Shown piece by piece: positions 51,269-64,000 of a stretch of 64,000 bases of DNA (its first letter is position 1; every line of letters starts with the position of its first letter). This DNA is from Aquila chrysaetos chrysaetos (Eukaryota; Chordata; Aves; Accipitriformes; Accipitridae), in NCBI RefSeq assembly GCF_900496995.4, contig NC_044014.1, forward strand, positions 14,038,501 through 14,102,500. The letters are read 5' to 3'. The notes below the pieces were generated by a model, which worked only from the letters and a program-made list of their open reading frames with translations, was not told where the DNA came from and ran no database searches. A program made the translations under genes and the position numbers.

Positions 51269-54200
51269 CTATTTTTGCTACTACTACACCAATAAACATG
51301 GTTAGATATTCCACCAACTGCATTGTACCTCTGTGTTTTTATGAAGCAGAAATAAATAATATCAAAGGGCCACGGACCCTCACTGATCTGTTCTGTTCTC
51401 TTCTGGGTCACCAATCTTCTCTTTGTTTATCCTTCAACAAACAGGTTTTGGTTGGAATTAGCATATCACTTGTGGTTTTGTATGGCAAAGGTGTGTCTGG
51501 CTAGAGGTTTGCTTGCAGAAGCATAATCTCTAATGAAAAGCGAGAAACTTGGAGAGGTGTGAGGGAATGGGAGCATAAAGAAAATAACCATGAATGGTAC
51601 TGAATACTGCTTTTAACCCACATAAGAAGAAAGCTGCAAACTAAAAGATGGTCTAGATTAAAGAACAGTGAGGGATCATAAAACAGATTGAAAAACACTT
51701 GTTAACGAGCTGCCAGCTATGAATTTTGACTTCTCTGATATTGCTCAAATATTTACTTTCATTCTAACTGTTGATAAATGGTGTGTCTCTAACTACTCTG
51801 TAACTCCAACCACAGTTTCCAGCTTTTAATATATCTGTTCATAATTAACTCAGAGTCAAGGCAAAAAAGAATGCGTGGGGACTGGCTTATTTTAACCCTT
51901 TTCTAATGGTTTCTGACAAGAAGTGCCTATGGGTCTGGTCTGTTGTTCTATCTCTGTGGGAACATTTGTATGGTCAGGAAGTCTGTGCCAGGGTGTCAGA
52001 TGTCAATATGAAACTTGATCAAGATTACTGAAGTGCTGGCATATCAAAGTAGAAGGAAGGCCACAAATGCTATAACTAATTTCAACACAACAAGATACAG
52101 ATGAAAGGCACCGTGAAAAAGATAAATAATGAGTATTTATAAAAATCCATATATAACAACAGAATTTGAGAAAGATAGGCCTTGTACCTTTTGGCCAAGA
52201 TCTTAAAAAAAAAGCCAAATGTAGAACAAAGTTGCATCCCAATTTCAGTATATGCCAGCTTCCTCATGAACAGAGTGAAGATCTGTATTACCTCCAGGAT
52301 AACCACCATGGAGCAGGCAGCACACTGTAGACACTTTCCTGTCTGCAAACCTTTTCAATGACCAGGTTGAGCAAAGACAGACCGCTATGCTTTCTGCAAA
52401 CCTGATAAAAAGATGTCTTTTTGTAAAAAAACATTTCACCTTGAAAGTCAAGATAAAAGTATGTTCTAGACAAAGACACCTATAACTTCCCTATTGAAAG
52501 AGATCCTAGCAGACTCTGACTCTGCTTCAGATCTGCTGAACAGTATGACTCTTTTAATGCCTGTTTTTGATGTGTTCTTGTGGAGTCAAGAGTTGCTTAT
52601 CATACCCTTCTACGGCATTTGTAGCTCTTACTACTCATGACAGATAGTTTAAAACTTGTTGACTTTGATTGTTCTATACAGTGCATCTATCATTATCTTT
52701 GTTGAAGGATTGAAAGTCTGACATGTAATCATTCAGTCCATCCACCTTATTCCATTTCCCAAGAAACTGGTTGATAAACTTAAAATGGCTTAAGATATTC
52801 ATCATGTGGATTAAAGATACATAATTAGGAGGAGAAAGATACTGTACTGGTAGGCAAGTGATTTAGAACCTGTGACCAAATCCATCACAGTCTAATTTGA
52901 TGTCTTCCACTGTGAGCTTCCCATCCCTCTGTTGAGGACAAAAGCATTTGCCTTGCTTTCAGATCTGTAGATCAAAGCTTCTATGGATGCAGTATTGAAA
53001 TTGGGATATGAGCTTCTGGGTTGTATTGCTTTAAAGAACTTTGGTCAGAGTTCTCTTTTTATTGAAGGTGCAATAGAAATGAAGTATATTTCTTACCCTC
53101 TCACATATTCTTCCTGCATCCTTGCCATAGGCCCTGTGTGCAGTATAGAACATAGCAGCTTTGGACTTTATGGCCTCTTTGCTTACTGAAAACAGCATTT
53201 AAAAAAAGACTTTAGAAATGTTGTATCGGTCTTTTATTTTGGACTCAGCTTTTTATTGGTGCTATAAACTACATACTTCTTATTTGCAATAATCCAATTC
53301 TTCATTTTATCACTATTTACTGAGCTGAGGAGATTTTGGGGGAGGGGGGGCATTAGCAAAGGTATACATAGTAGCCTTCAAAACACATAGTTAAACTGAT
53401 GCTGTAACCAATGTAATAGCTCACATTTCTGGATAAATCAATATTACTTCTATCATGAATAAATGCTTATCAAAACAGGTGTTATGCACAACTTACCCAC
53501 TCACTATAGATCTGATGGTGCATTTGCTTGCCTCAAGGGAGTGAATGTCCTTCCAGCAGACATCAGTAAGGATGGTGATCTTTTTTTGGAAAAAATAGTC
53601 AGGAAAGCTAAAAATCTTAGCACTTGTAAATTAAAGCTTCAGGTATTAAATCAAGGAGTAGAAACAATGCACTGTAAGTTAAATGAGCAGTTCCATTTTG
53701 GAAATAAAGAGTAGCTCAAGACACAGTTAAAGTGAATAGACCAGGGAAAGGTACTAAATCTGAACTTCAGTACAACAGCTCATACAACTCTGCTGCCAGT
53801 CACGTGAATTGAAATAATACCTTCCCTCCTATGACCACAAAACTTAGGAATTAATAAAATTCCATAGCTCCTTGCTAAAAAGAGAAGACGAGGAAAAGTT
53901 GTGAAAGGAATAGAAAGAGGACAGTTAATATCTCTGTCTTGAAGAGAATACTTAGCAGATGTTGAAGAAGGGAAGAGAGAAAAAAGTAGTGGAGGCATAA
54001 TTTCAGTAAAGTAGGAGAACGTTTCCAAAGAAGACACAATTCTAAAGAAGTGTCACTAGCTCTCAATGAGATTAACTCATTCTTTATTTCAGTTATTTTT
54101 ACAGTGTGAGATAGAAGGGTCTCCAAGGCAGTCTCCAACCTCAGTACTGAGAACATGTACGAAGCTTCCAGCTGCCACATGAGGTCCGTTCTGGAGAGCA

Positions 54201-57200
54201 ATTTCACCAAGAGTCTCATGTCCCATCTTGTGCTTGCAGTCCTGCAGGAGATCAGCAGTCTTCTAGCCCTGTATATTGGATAATGGTATTTTATGCCTCT
54301 GGAATGTATCCTCTACTAAAGGAGTGCCATTTAAATTGGGGCTTTGCAAGCCTGCACATGGCAGGTGAGGCTGTGTGCCCCAGGAAAAGCAGGTGCAGCA
54401 TGACAGCAGCCAGGAAGAAGGATTCAAGCCTTTTGGAGGACCAGTTCAGCAAATAAATAGAAGTAGAAACAGGAATAAAAACAGTTTCACACGCCTCCTT
54501 GCCACAAGCAGTTATAGCAAGTGGTATGATGTCACCTTCAGAACAAAAATAAGGTCCAGATTGCTCCTTTAGAGTGCGTGGTGTTAATCCAGATCTAAAC
54601 AAATGCAACAAAAACAAGCACAATCCAGCTTTACACGAATGGAAACCAGTCTCTTGATTTAAATAAAACTGATTTGCAATACTCAGATAAGCATATGTTT
54701 GGAAATTGATTTATGGTTGTGAAGCACCCAGAGAGCAAAAAGCTGATGTAAGCTGAAATGCCCATCCCTGATAATAACACCAGTCTTTACTGTGATAAAT
54801 GCCAGTCCATGATAAATCCCTAATGATCAGTGGCAATAAGCAGGGCTCACAACAGAGCATGTTCCCTTAGAGGGAACGCCTTAGTAGCCCAGCAGGGACT
54901 TTTCATTTGGTTGTTTACTTTGGCAGTGAAAAGTGAGCACCACCCTGAAATGCTTGAGAGCCTAATCACAGGAGGTACCTTCCTCATGAAGAAGGAGAAG
55001 GATCCTGTTGACAAGGACCATCTCTGGAACAGAAATCTTGTAGAACTCTGTAGTATTCCATTCAAAGTGTGGCTCGGGAAATTTGCTGAATGGCCTTAGT
55101 CTTCATCGTGCATGGGCCCGGGGGATAGCCAGAACTTCCCAGGATATACAGAGCACAGTTGTTGTAACATGTTTGTACAAACCCACTTTTTTCCCCCTCA
55201 GAAACATTGCTACCTAAGCTTGACAATTGCCCCAGAAATCTTACTATTTTAAAGGAAACATTTTCTCAAAGCCTCTTCAGCCTAGGATAGACTGTCTGAT
55301 CACAGGGTTAGAGAGAACAATGTGAAAATTACAGGTTCAAATCACTGTACAGGTGTTTGCATATTCCAAATGAATATACTCACCACTTGGCTTGGCCTTC
55401 TCTTGCTTCTCCACAAAAAAATTGGAATGCCTTGATTTCAGTTTGACATGGATTTCAAACTAAGAGGGGACTCTTACCCCATCAGTATTAATGTAGTGCC
55501 AGACAGTATCTGCTACATAATTTGGTCTTAGGAGAGTTCAAATATGAAGACAGAAACTCAGAGAGACAAGTTACTACTCTTGAATCTTAGCTATGTAAAC
55601 CTGGCAGAACCGAGTGAAAAGTCAAACCTCATGATTATACATGAAATGTGTGTTTTTAAAATGTTTTTATTTGCCTGTTAAAGGAGTGGAAATATGGTTT
55701 TGTGCTTTCACCCCCCCCTTTACTATAAAGAGTGATCCCAGAAAAATGTTATGTGGGAACAATGTCCAAGTGTTGCCACCGTTCAGATCTGGAAAATCAG
55801 CTGTCTTATGCTTACCTTATAATTTCTGGGCTTAGATTGTTCCAGCCTCATTTAGCAGTGACTTTCTTCAAGTTCTGCCTAGAACCAGACTACAACTTGA
55901 AAAAGTTAGCAAAGAGGGTTCACAAATGGGATCTATTTAAGCAATATTTCTGGAAGAAATTCATGGTTTTCTTTGTTTAATTCTAAGTGGGAGGGATTTT
56001 CATTTTAAATTATAAAAATGAAAAAGAAATGTTGAAAAATGTTCTAAAGAGCTTTGTATTTTTTTTAAACCGTTTACTTTGGGAAAACTTGTATTCCCAA
56101 TGATTCCTCTTACTGCCCTGGAAAAAAAAAAAAGAGGAAAGGAACAAAAAGAAATTTTCCACTTTTTGTTGTTTTCAAACTCTGTTGGAAACAAAAATAA
56201 TTTTTTCTTATAACCTTTTCTATAAAAGTGGTGTGAAAAACGAAATTGATAGAGAATTTTCAGCCAGCTAATGATTTTGCTCCATCATTTGTTTCCTCTA
56301 TTGTAAAAAATGGAGAGGTTATCCTGGTTCTGGATCTGTCTTTTCCCCTTCTCCTAACAGCCATATACTCTTGAGGGAACTCTCTTTAAGCCACACAAAA
56401 TCTGCAATAATGTTGCTGGAGTACAAAACCAGGTTTGGCCCATTGTATTCAATGTCCTTTTTGTTTTCTAACTGAAACTTACAACAAAGGCAGTTTCATG
56501 ATCAACATGCACATGCGCACAGGCACACCAACAAATGTGGACATGCCATCCGGGGACTGCAAAAAGCCTACTGTGTGCAAACATAAAAACTGAAAAGCTC
56601 AAAAACTTGATTTGGCTAATTTTTTTTATGCTTCTATATTTCCTAAAGTGGCAGACCGGCATGCCATGTAGATGGGGCACAGTAAAGATCTGTGTTAATA
56701 AAATAGACTGAGTTTGAATCATCATTTACTTTCTACCCTGAATCCAAAATCGCTAGGTACTTTACACGTGCTAGCAAAGATCCCTGCAGAAGGGATCAAA
56801 CCATACATAGTCTACTTGTTGTGCTGCGTGTTTTGTGCTTTTAACATGTTTTCTCTGATCTGATACAATAGTTTCCAGCCTTTTTCAACTTGCAGACTTC
56901 TAAAGTTTTTTAAAGGGAGGGGGAAATCCCTCCATTGTAGACTAAAATCATTTGGCAATATGGTTATTTTACTTATCACAGGTACCTCAGAAAATCTGTG
57001 GTTGAAAACGGTGGGTGAAATGTACTTCATCCACAATGGGGCCCAAATTGTCAGGTTACAAAACAGAAAAATCAACATACTGAATACACATTTTAAATAC
57101 CCTTATATCTGAATTCTTTTTTCCCATGGGTGATCATTTGCTTCTATGCTAAATCAGAATCCCTGAAAATTGAAGCACATTCTCTTGGTGACCCGCAAAG

Positions 57201-58682
57201 CTATATCTCTGATAAATTTGTTAGGAGATGGGCTCATTGTGCTTTCTTCTGGTGCTGGGGTTCCCCCACCCAGAATCAGGAGCGCTACTGCCTGCATGGC
57301 ACTTCACATTTCACTGACATGAGTCAGTGAAGGAAGCAAGGAAAAAGGAAGCACCCTTTTTCTCTTGCACCTGGCAAGGCCATAGAGGGTCTACGTACAC
57401 TGCAAGCACCACCTCAAGAGTGAGTATAAACCTGCCACCTCCATTAAGTCATTGACTTTCACTCCACATACTTGGTTTTGTCTTGGTCTAGGAAACCAGT
57501 AGTTAGAATTCATTGTATCAATACAGCATTTAGGACAGGCCAAGTTCTGGAGAAGATACACTGCAAAATCCCCTGCATATTGGTTAAAAAAACTTCTAGG
57601 GATTGCTACTAGGCCTTTGGGGATATGTGAAAACTAGTGACGCCTGCTTATATTTAACTGTGCATTTTAGATCAATCTGGACTGCGTGAGCAAAGGAGGG
57701 TTGGCCACTGCTTATGCTTTGGGCCTGCCCCCAAGCTGCTCTGGAGCTCAGGCTAATGCTCTCTCTTAGCACAAGCTTGTGTGTAAACAATGTGGATAAT
57801 GAGGAAATCTATTATGAAAGCAAAGTTAGATCTTGACAATATAGATATGGCTAGAAAGCCTGGGGATGGGATACAGAAGATGTACCACAAACAGTATAGA
57901 CTCAGTTGCAGTTCAGCTTATTGCCCCTGCAGTGATCCCCAGTGCTTGGCCAGGTTCCTGGGACTGGGTATGAGCTATAGGCTTTATGCACAATCTTGTG
58001 TTTAATTTCATTCTCTGTGCCCAGGTATTTTCAGGAGATGTTCTTGCACTATGTACAAACTCACCTGAGTGACAGAGCATCAGTGGCACTTCTGTTCCTA
58101 AAGTCTCCTGAAAATCCTCTCTGGGCTGTGAAATAATCCTTGATCCAAAAATGAACCCTTTGAAACTTAGCAGGGAAAAGGACTTCCAGGGCAGGAATGT
58201 ATAGAGCTGGAGAATGGGAGAGCAAAAGAAAACTGCTCTTGGAGACCCTTCAGTCACCCTCCCATGTGTTTCCTATCCTGCTAATGAGAATCCCTCTCTC
58301 TGTATAGGAGGTGAGTTGCTGCAAGCTGTACTTGAGCCAGGCAGAGATTTTCCATCAGGATTTTTCTGCCAACGTGTGTTTTGAATTTTCTGTCAAGATG
58401 GCAGACAGAAATCAGGCTTATTTGCCAACACTCACAATTTTCTCAGGTACATCTCCAAGACAAGTGTTGTCTCCAGCTTTTGTCCTGTGTGCGCCATTGC
58501 ACTGCAGTTCTCCCTGTTGCTTTTTGTAAAGGTGCTTAAACTCGCAGGCTTTGGACTGGCAGCAGGTAGAACTGGTTGAATTGTTTGTTGGAAAAACTAA
58601 TTGCTTGGAATTTTGACCATGGGTATGGCTGGTGAGCAATTCACAAATCAGATCTTGTTTTCTTTGGGGCTGCCAGAAAGGT

Positions 58683-58735
58683 GGTGGTTTGGGTTTGGGT
58701 TTGTTTTTTGGTTTTTGTTTTTTTTTTTTTTTTTC
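58683..58735. repeat. TTTGGG/poly-T low-complexity tract
   Basis: Three TTTGGG-like units grade into an almost unbroken run of about 22 T. On the minus strand this resembles a poly(A) tail, but no retrocopy is visible next to it. Confidence 0.85.
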
Positions 58736-59379
58736 CGCATGCTGCCAGTTCTTTATAAACAGTTTGCTTTGACTTTTCTCCATTACTTATATTGGCAGCA
58801 CCACAGCCAGGTCATCTGGCATTGGTTGTCCCTTTGCTGCCTGGCTGACTGAAACATTTGATGTGCGAAGTTAGCAAATAATGCATTTTCTGGTGCATAT
58901 TTTTTGTCTGAAAGACACTGGTGCTAAAACTGTTTTAAGGGTTCACAGGTGAGCTTGCAAACAGTCAGTAGTTTTCTGAAAGGTAGGGGATGGGAAATTA
59001 TGTGATCCTGTGAATCAAACTTTGCATTCTCTTAAATAAAATACTCAAGGACTGTTTTCCTTTGTCTTTGACCAAGCAGATTGGGCAGTGGCCTTATTGC
59101 GAGGAACTAGCAGCATCAAACAAGAGACAGTGCAGCTCATAGCTCTGCTGCTGTATGCCGCACATGTTGCAGGCAACTCTTAACCTATAGGACAAAATGA
59201 AAGGGATTATTCATCATGCCAGCACTGGGAAGGGAGGAGTCTTATGGATGAAATTGACTGACTTTAAACTCACAGCATACCCCTCAGAGTGGCAGTGATC
59301 AGGACCATCTGCTTCACAGCTGTGCTCCCTGGCAGATGCTGCAGTTTGCTGGACAGCTGGCATAGCTCCCTAATTGCCA

Positions 59380-59428
59380 TGGGTGGGGGGAGAGAGAGGG
59401 AGAAGGAGAGGGAGAGAGAGGAAGAGAT
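59380..59428. repeat. GA-rich purine tract
   Basis: About 48 nearly pure purines on the + strand (gggg, then gaga and ggaga repeats), a low-complexity GA-type microsatellite. Confidence 0.9.
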
Positions 59429-62400
59429 AACAGCAGGTCATCTTTGCAAACAGGTCTGTTAACATCCTAGCCTTGATGCCATTAGAGGTGAGTCTGACAT
59501 GGGTAATAACTCCTGGCTCTGCCAGCCAACTCCTGCTGTACAGCCTGACCTGTACCAAGATGTAAAATATGCCCAAGCACCAGTGCACATAAAAAGCTGC
59601 ATGGAGGACAGCAGGACTTTAAGAGGTCACAGATGTTTTTTGTTTGGATCTGTCTGTCACCAAAGCTTACATTATCAGGAGCAGTCCCAGACACACAGGA
59701 CAATGCACATGTCCATCCCCAGCCCTTGGGCTGGGCTGCTTGCTAGTAACTATTAGGCAGTTGCATTGCAGAGCATCAAGACAGCATCAGGGCTGTAGTG
59801 TCTGTACAGGCTTGTCTCAGAGCAGAGGTAGATAGCTGTCTACAGCTGCTGAAGAGTCCCACTCCTCCTGTCTACACGCTAATAGTAAGAGCAGCAAGCC
59901 CAAGTCTTCAGCTGCCTCCTCCCAGTCTCTGTCCCCCACCAGAACAGCCCAGGCCCTCCTCTCTTGACCAGTACGATTAAGTTTGCCCTGCACTGTTAAG
60001 GGTCAGTGTTTTATAATGCTCCATATGCATATATAGTTTTATTATATTTGTTGCTATTTATTATTTGCACTGTGGTAAACCTTAGAAGCTGTAGCGAGCC
60101 TCCCGTTGTGTGGAATGCTATGCAAAGCAAGAAGGAGAGAGGAAAAGCAGTCACAGCTTTTATATTAATGAGTACAAACAGCCAAGACATCTTCTGTTGA
60201 TCACTGAAGTCTCTTGGGACCTGGGAGACTGAGCTAGCAATGGTTTTTTGCATCCTGACATTACTCACCTCCCGGCACCCCAAAAGCAATGATCTGTTCT
60301 CACAAGGCTTTTATTCATGCCTAAGGTTACTCACGGTGTTTCTCAAGTGATGTGCAAACTGTGGACTCAGGGCATTGAGTCAAGGGAGTGACTCAGGAGG
60401 CTCTGGTTCGTTCAGTAGTTGCCCAGCTCCATTGTGTAAAACCAAGGCACAGAGGGAACTGCAGTTGCTACCCCAGAATAGGTGTGGTTTCTTCTTCCCT
60501 GTGCGAACCATCCTTGTGTGGGCCTGCACTATTCCAATCAGTTTCTTGGCTGATTCACTACCTGTGTAATTTTTGTGTCAATCGAGACAGAATTATCAGA
60601 CCAATGTACACCTTATCCTGTGCTCCACAGCTCCCTTTGAAGTTGATGATAACAAGTTATCATCACTTGGCTGTTTCTAAACCATGAACACACCATAAGC
60701 TGCTAGAAGATGGCCATGACAAAACCAGCTGGTTCGGCTTTGAGACTGTTTATCTTTGGACTTTGCTTGCAGAGTGAGAAGTGATTCAGATGTGCTGTAG
60801 CACAGCCTCCTTCCAGGTGCAGTGAATGTGCAGTGTAGAGTTCTGCCTCATCTTCTCAACTTTTTCAGTGCCAGCATCAGCAGCTGTAAACCTTTGGAGC
60901 ATCTTTCACCAGAGAAAATGGTGCTGTCTTCAACTATGATTTGATCTCTATAGCTGCCAGACTGAGGCATCACTTGAAAGCTCAAAGTCTGTGCAGCCTC
61001 TTGTGCTGGGAACAGGGAAAGCAGCAAACTCTGCATCTGGTAGAACATTCCCAGGTACACGCAGCAGCAGTGTGACTCCGACTCTACAGACTTCACCTTC
61101 TACAAGCAAAATTGAGCAGGACAGATAGGGAGTGGGAGGATGGTGATTGTTACCTCCAACAGGAGCTCAGGCTGCCTCCCCTGCTCTAACCACCAGTCCG
61201 CACACCACCACTGTTATTGCTGAAGTGGCAGCTGATGACCTGAAGCTGGGTCTGCTGCAGTTCATTGCACTGTGCCAGCTAGACACCTGACTTTCAGTGG
61301 CTCTGAATACCTGAGGCAATCACTGACTTCAGTAAAAGGTGAAGCAGCACAGGATCTCTCTAAATTATGTCCTTGATGTTGACACTTGCCCATTAGGAAC
61401 CTGAGTGAACTAATCAGTGTGTTTCATCAGGCAGCATCCTCAACTTCATCTTCTCCTAAATTTCCCCTTTTAAATGCAAAGTCAGTGGTTCTCAAGATGT
61501 GATTTATTTTTAGTTTCCTTTTAAGGGACCTCTATGTCATACTCCCCCGCCCCCCGCTTCTTTTTCTTTCCAGTAAGAAATTGGCAAAATGACTCATGAA
61601 GAGATGCTCCATGAACCCTCTGTTCTCAAGAAACATTAAATCAGTATCTTTGTCACTGATGACATTGCAGGGATTAAAATACAGTAATTCTCTTATTTTA
61701 TCAAAATTGTGATGGCTACCTTTTGTTTATGCATATGTAAAGAAAACTGGTAGACAAAGGTAAAAGAGGGAGAAAATTCCTCCAGTCCTGAGGACATTAT
61801 CTTAAAATGTGAGGTCCATTCTCTTGCTCCAGTGAAGTCTGTGTGCCATTCCAGTGAGTCTCCCTCATACTGGTGGGTCTTACAGAGCTAGAATAGCCCA
61901 GTGCATTCAGTGCTGTCTTTTCTTGAACAAATTCTGTCTGTGAGCAGCCAGGCTATGTCTGAAGCACACAGCTGTGGATTGTGCTGGAAGCAGACGTGAA
62001 ATGAGATGACCAAAGTGCAGATTTAAAGTGCCATTGGTAATAAAAGGGTCAGTAATGTGTCACATTCAAAGACCGTGAAGTTCAAAAAGCTGAAGCCACT
62101 TTTATACTTTTGGTCAAGGCTTAAGCCAAGTGCAGTTTGGCCAGGTCCCAAGCTGAGTTCCACACCTCTTAATGACTTAATTACCACATGCAGCTTGTTT
62201 AGACAACTAAATGTCCTTTGATTAGTGTTCAGAAGGCAGAGTTATGGATGCTTCCTCTGTGCAGGGAGGAAATTATGCTTCATAAATACCTGTCTGACTA
62301 AATATAAATACAAGCTCTGGGATTTAGGAGATGCATTGATGAATTCTGAAGAAGTCTTGATCCCCATTAACAAACACAGGACGTAGCCTTTGGAGCAGCA

Positions 62401-63566
62401 GTGTAGTGCTGTATAGCAGCCATGTCCCTACACACCTTTAGAAATTTCCAGTATGGAACTTAAAAGAACAGAGGACGACCTTGACAGTATGCAGCTACAA
62501 TCCCTCGAAAGGTCTGTGCAAAAATGTCTATAGGGTGAGAGAAGCTAAGGTGAATTCTGATTCTTATAAAGAAGCACAGGGCACCGAATGACACTGTCAT
62601 GTTCAGTGGGAGGAAAAATCTTTACACAAGATATAGTTAAGATGTAAAAATCTTTGTTGTAGGACACTGTACCTACTAAGGTGTTGTACAGATTAAAAAA
62701 CTAATTGGACAAATTAATGGAAAATATCCATCAAGGAATGATTGCAATGCTGCTGCTTTTTACTTAGGAAGTCTCCAGTGTACACCAGGAAAATATCTGC
62801 ATATGCTTGTCCTGTTCACATCATCTTCCCAGGGCTGTTAAAATGGGCCATGGTGGAAGACAGGGTCGTGAGCTAGATGGAGTTTTGCTTTGACCCACCA
62901 TGGCTGCTCTTCCACTCCAGTTCCTATTCAGTGAGAAGTCTGTAGGTGGTATACGTGGAAGAAATTTTGTTCCTTACTCAGGTTGGTGTATTTTTATTTA
63001 TTAATAGTGCTGCCTTCTGAATAGACCATAAGTATCTATGGGGCTGGCAAGGCAGTTCAGACTGTTGACTTGAGCAGTTTTGAGCTAGTTTGTATTAGCT
63101 GGGAGTTTAGCCCCTTGTATTGCAAGCAGCAAAATATGCTTAGCTTTTAGCCAGCTTTGCAGAGACATCAGCAGGTGCTGTGTAACTTCCTGTAAGAAAA
63201 TGCCAAAACAGATCTCAGATCATGTATCAGAAAGTACTGCCATAACAGTTCATTTTCTCTGACATAAGCCTTCACAGCTTTGTCTGTCTGGGATCTAAAT
63301 AGTTAATCTACCTGAGCAAATAGGTAGGATCATTTTTTCTTTCAATAAAGTTTGATTCCTGGAGGCAGATCTTTTTTTCCAGTGAGTGTCAGGTAATTGG
63401 AAGGGTAGGGTGAGGCAGGAAACCACGACACGCCCTTGTTGGGACTTGTTTAAGAGCACAGGAATAGAAAAGGAGAAGAAGGGCGAGAATAAAACAGGTT
63501 AAATAAAGAAGAGGTGAACATTTTTGGATGATCACTCAGATTCCACACACCTTTGGAAGGACATGA

Positions 63567-63652
63567 TATAAAGTGTAGGTGGCACATTTTGGTAGAAAGG
63601 AAACAGTTGAGGAGAAAAACAGATTTTCAGTTCAGTAACCAAAGCAATCCAG
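63567..63652 (+). promoter_or_regulatory. Candidate TATA promoter and noncoding first exon
   Basis: TATAAA at 63567-63572 is followed about 80 nt later by AATCCAG and a consensus GTAAGT donor at 63653. No ATG lies between, so this could be a short 5' UTR exon. Synteny as I recall it puts COL17A1, reading in this direction, next after SFR1, and that gene has a noncoding first exon. This is inference from position plus splice motif; no coding sequence of that gene is in the window. Confidence 0.3.
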
Positions 63653-64000
63653 GTAAGTTACATTACTAAAAAAAAGGAGAAGAAACAAGTATCCTTTATT
63701 TTCCGTCTTCCAGATTCCTTGAAGAACAAGGTTGTATTGTCAGGCAAAATAGAGGAGGTGTTACATTTTTCTGTGGGGAATACAATGTAAAAATAAGATG
63801 GTGTAAAAGCTGGGTCATTTTGGGTTTGTGTTTGTCAGTGAATACAGCTCTTTTAAAGTGAGTATCAAGTGAAAAGAGTATACCTGCGGGGAGATAAGAA
63901 ATGTGAAGCCTAGCTCTGGGTATATTTTTAATGCGTTTTGTGAAACTACCGTGCAAATAGATAAAGTTTAGCTGAATGTTCTCTGTTCCGTAAGGGTACC

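Larger units (their letters stand above)
47001..57000. other. Intergenic DNA, only simple repeats
   Basis: Contains the AT and ATT microsatellites and G-rich tracts (for example 53338-53350). ORFs are short and stop-rich. The longest, near 50.2-50.6 kb, is open on both strands and treated as chance. Confidence 0.6.
57001..63560. other. Intergenic DNA before the right edge, no gene seen
   Basis: No exon chain with matching splice sites could be built. Two AP-1 type sites (TGAGTCA at 60376-60382 and TGACTCA at 60389-60395) lie close together, and another TGAGTCA is at 57320-57326. These would fit an epithelial enhancer, but short motifs are weak evidence. Confidence 0.5.

Noticed and set aside
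55330..55355. tRNA-like aggttcaaatcact box
   Set aside because: No A-box at the right distance upstream and no cloverleaf pairing can be drawn.
58683..58740. Poly-T tract as a sign of a minus-strand retrocopy
   Set aside because: The sequence beside it contains no recognisable exon or LINE sequence and no flanking duplication.
1..64000. A CRISPR array, operon or other prokaryote-type system
   Set aside because: Spliced eukaryotic genes and CR1 repeats show vertebrate DNA; no regularly spaced repeats or prokaryotic gene clusters exist.

Overview
The window is vertebrate nuclear DNA, almost certainly from a bird. Coding sequence is split into short GT-AG exons in AT-rich introns, and the only clear interspersed repeats are two CR1 LINE 3' fragments and one solo LTR of a type I associate with avian genomes (probably not a galliform; low confidence). 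Two genes are read with confidence. Their arrangement matches my recollection of human 10q25 (COL17A1, SFR1, CFAP43), seen here in reverse order.

Positions 1-32992 (+): the 3' four-fifths of CFAP43 (WDR96). I resolve 31 coding exons that splice in one frame into about 1336 codons ending at a TAA. The first exon runs off the left edge and roughly 300 N-terminal residues are missing. The first 10 exons encode WD40-type blades; the rest encode a long, charged coiled-coil region. Introns carry the two CR1 fragments, a 1.13 kb solo LTR with perfect 5-bp target-site duplications, and several short tandem repeats.

Positions 32993-35229: gap between two converging genes, holding candidate polyadenylation signals. 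Positions 35230-39740 (-): SFR1, the partner of SWI5 in RAD51-dependent recombination. It has three coding exons (224 codons) plus a probable noncoding first exon in a CpG island with NRF-1, ETS and SP1-like motifs.

Positions 40200-63560: about 23 kb with no gene I can support, only simple repeats and chance ORFs. At the right edge (63567-63652) a TATA-like box and a strong splice donor on the + strand may be the noncoding first exon of the next gene, expected from synteny to be COL17A1.

The two genes share no pathway: CFAP43 acts in motile-cilium axonemes and sperm flagella, SFR1 in nuclear DNA repair. I found no convincing novel system. The items most worth checking are the solo LTR with its internal decayed minisatellite, a perfect 3 x 20 bp tandem repeat, a weak splice acceptor in CFAP43, and the candidate exon at the right edge.
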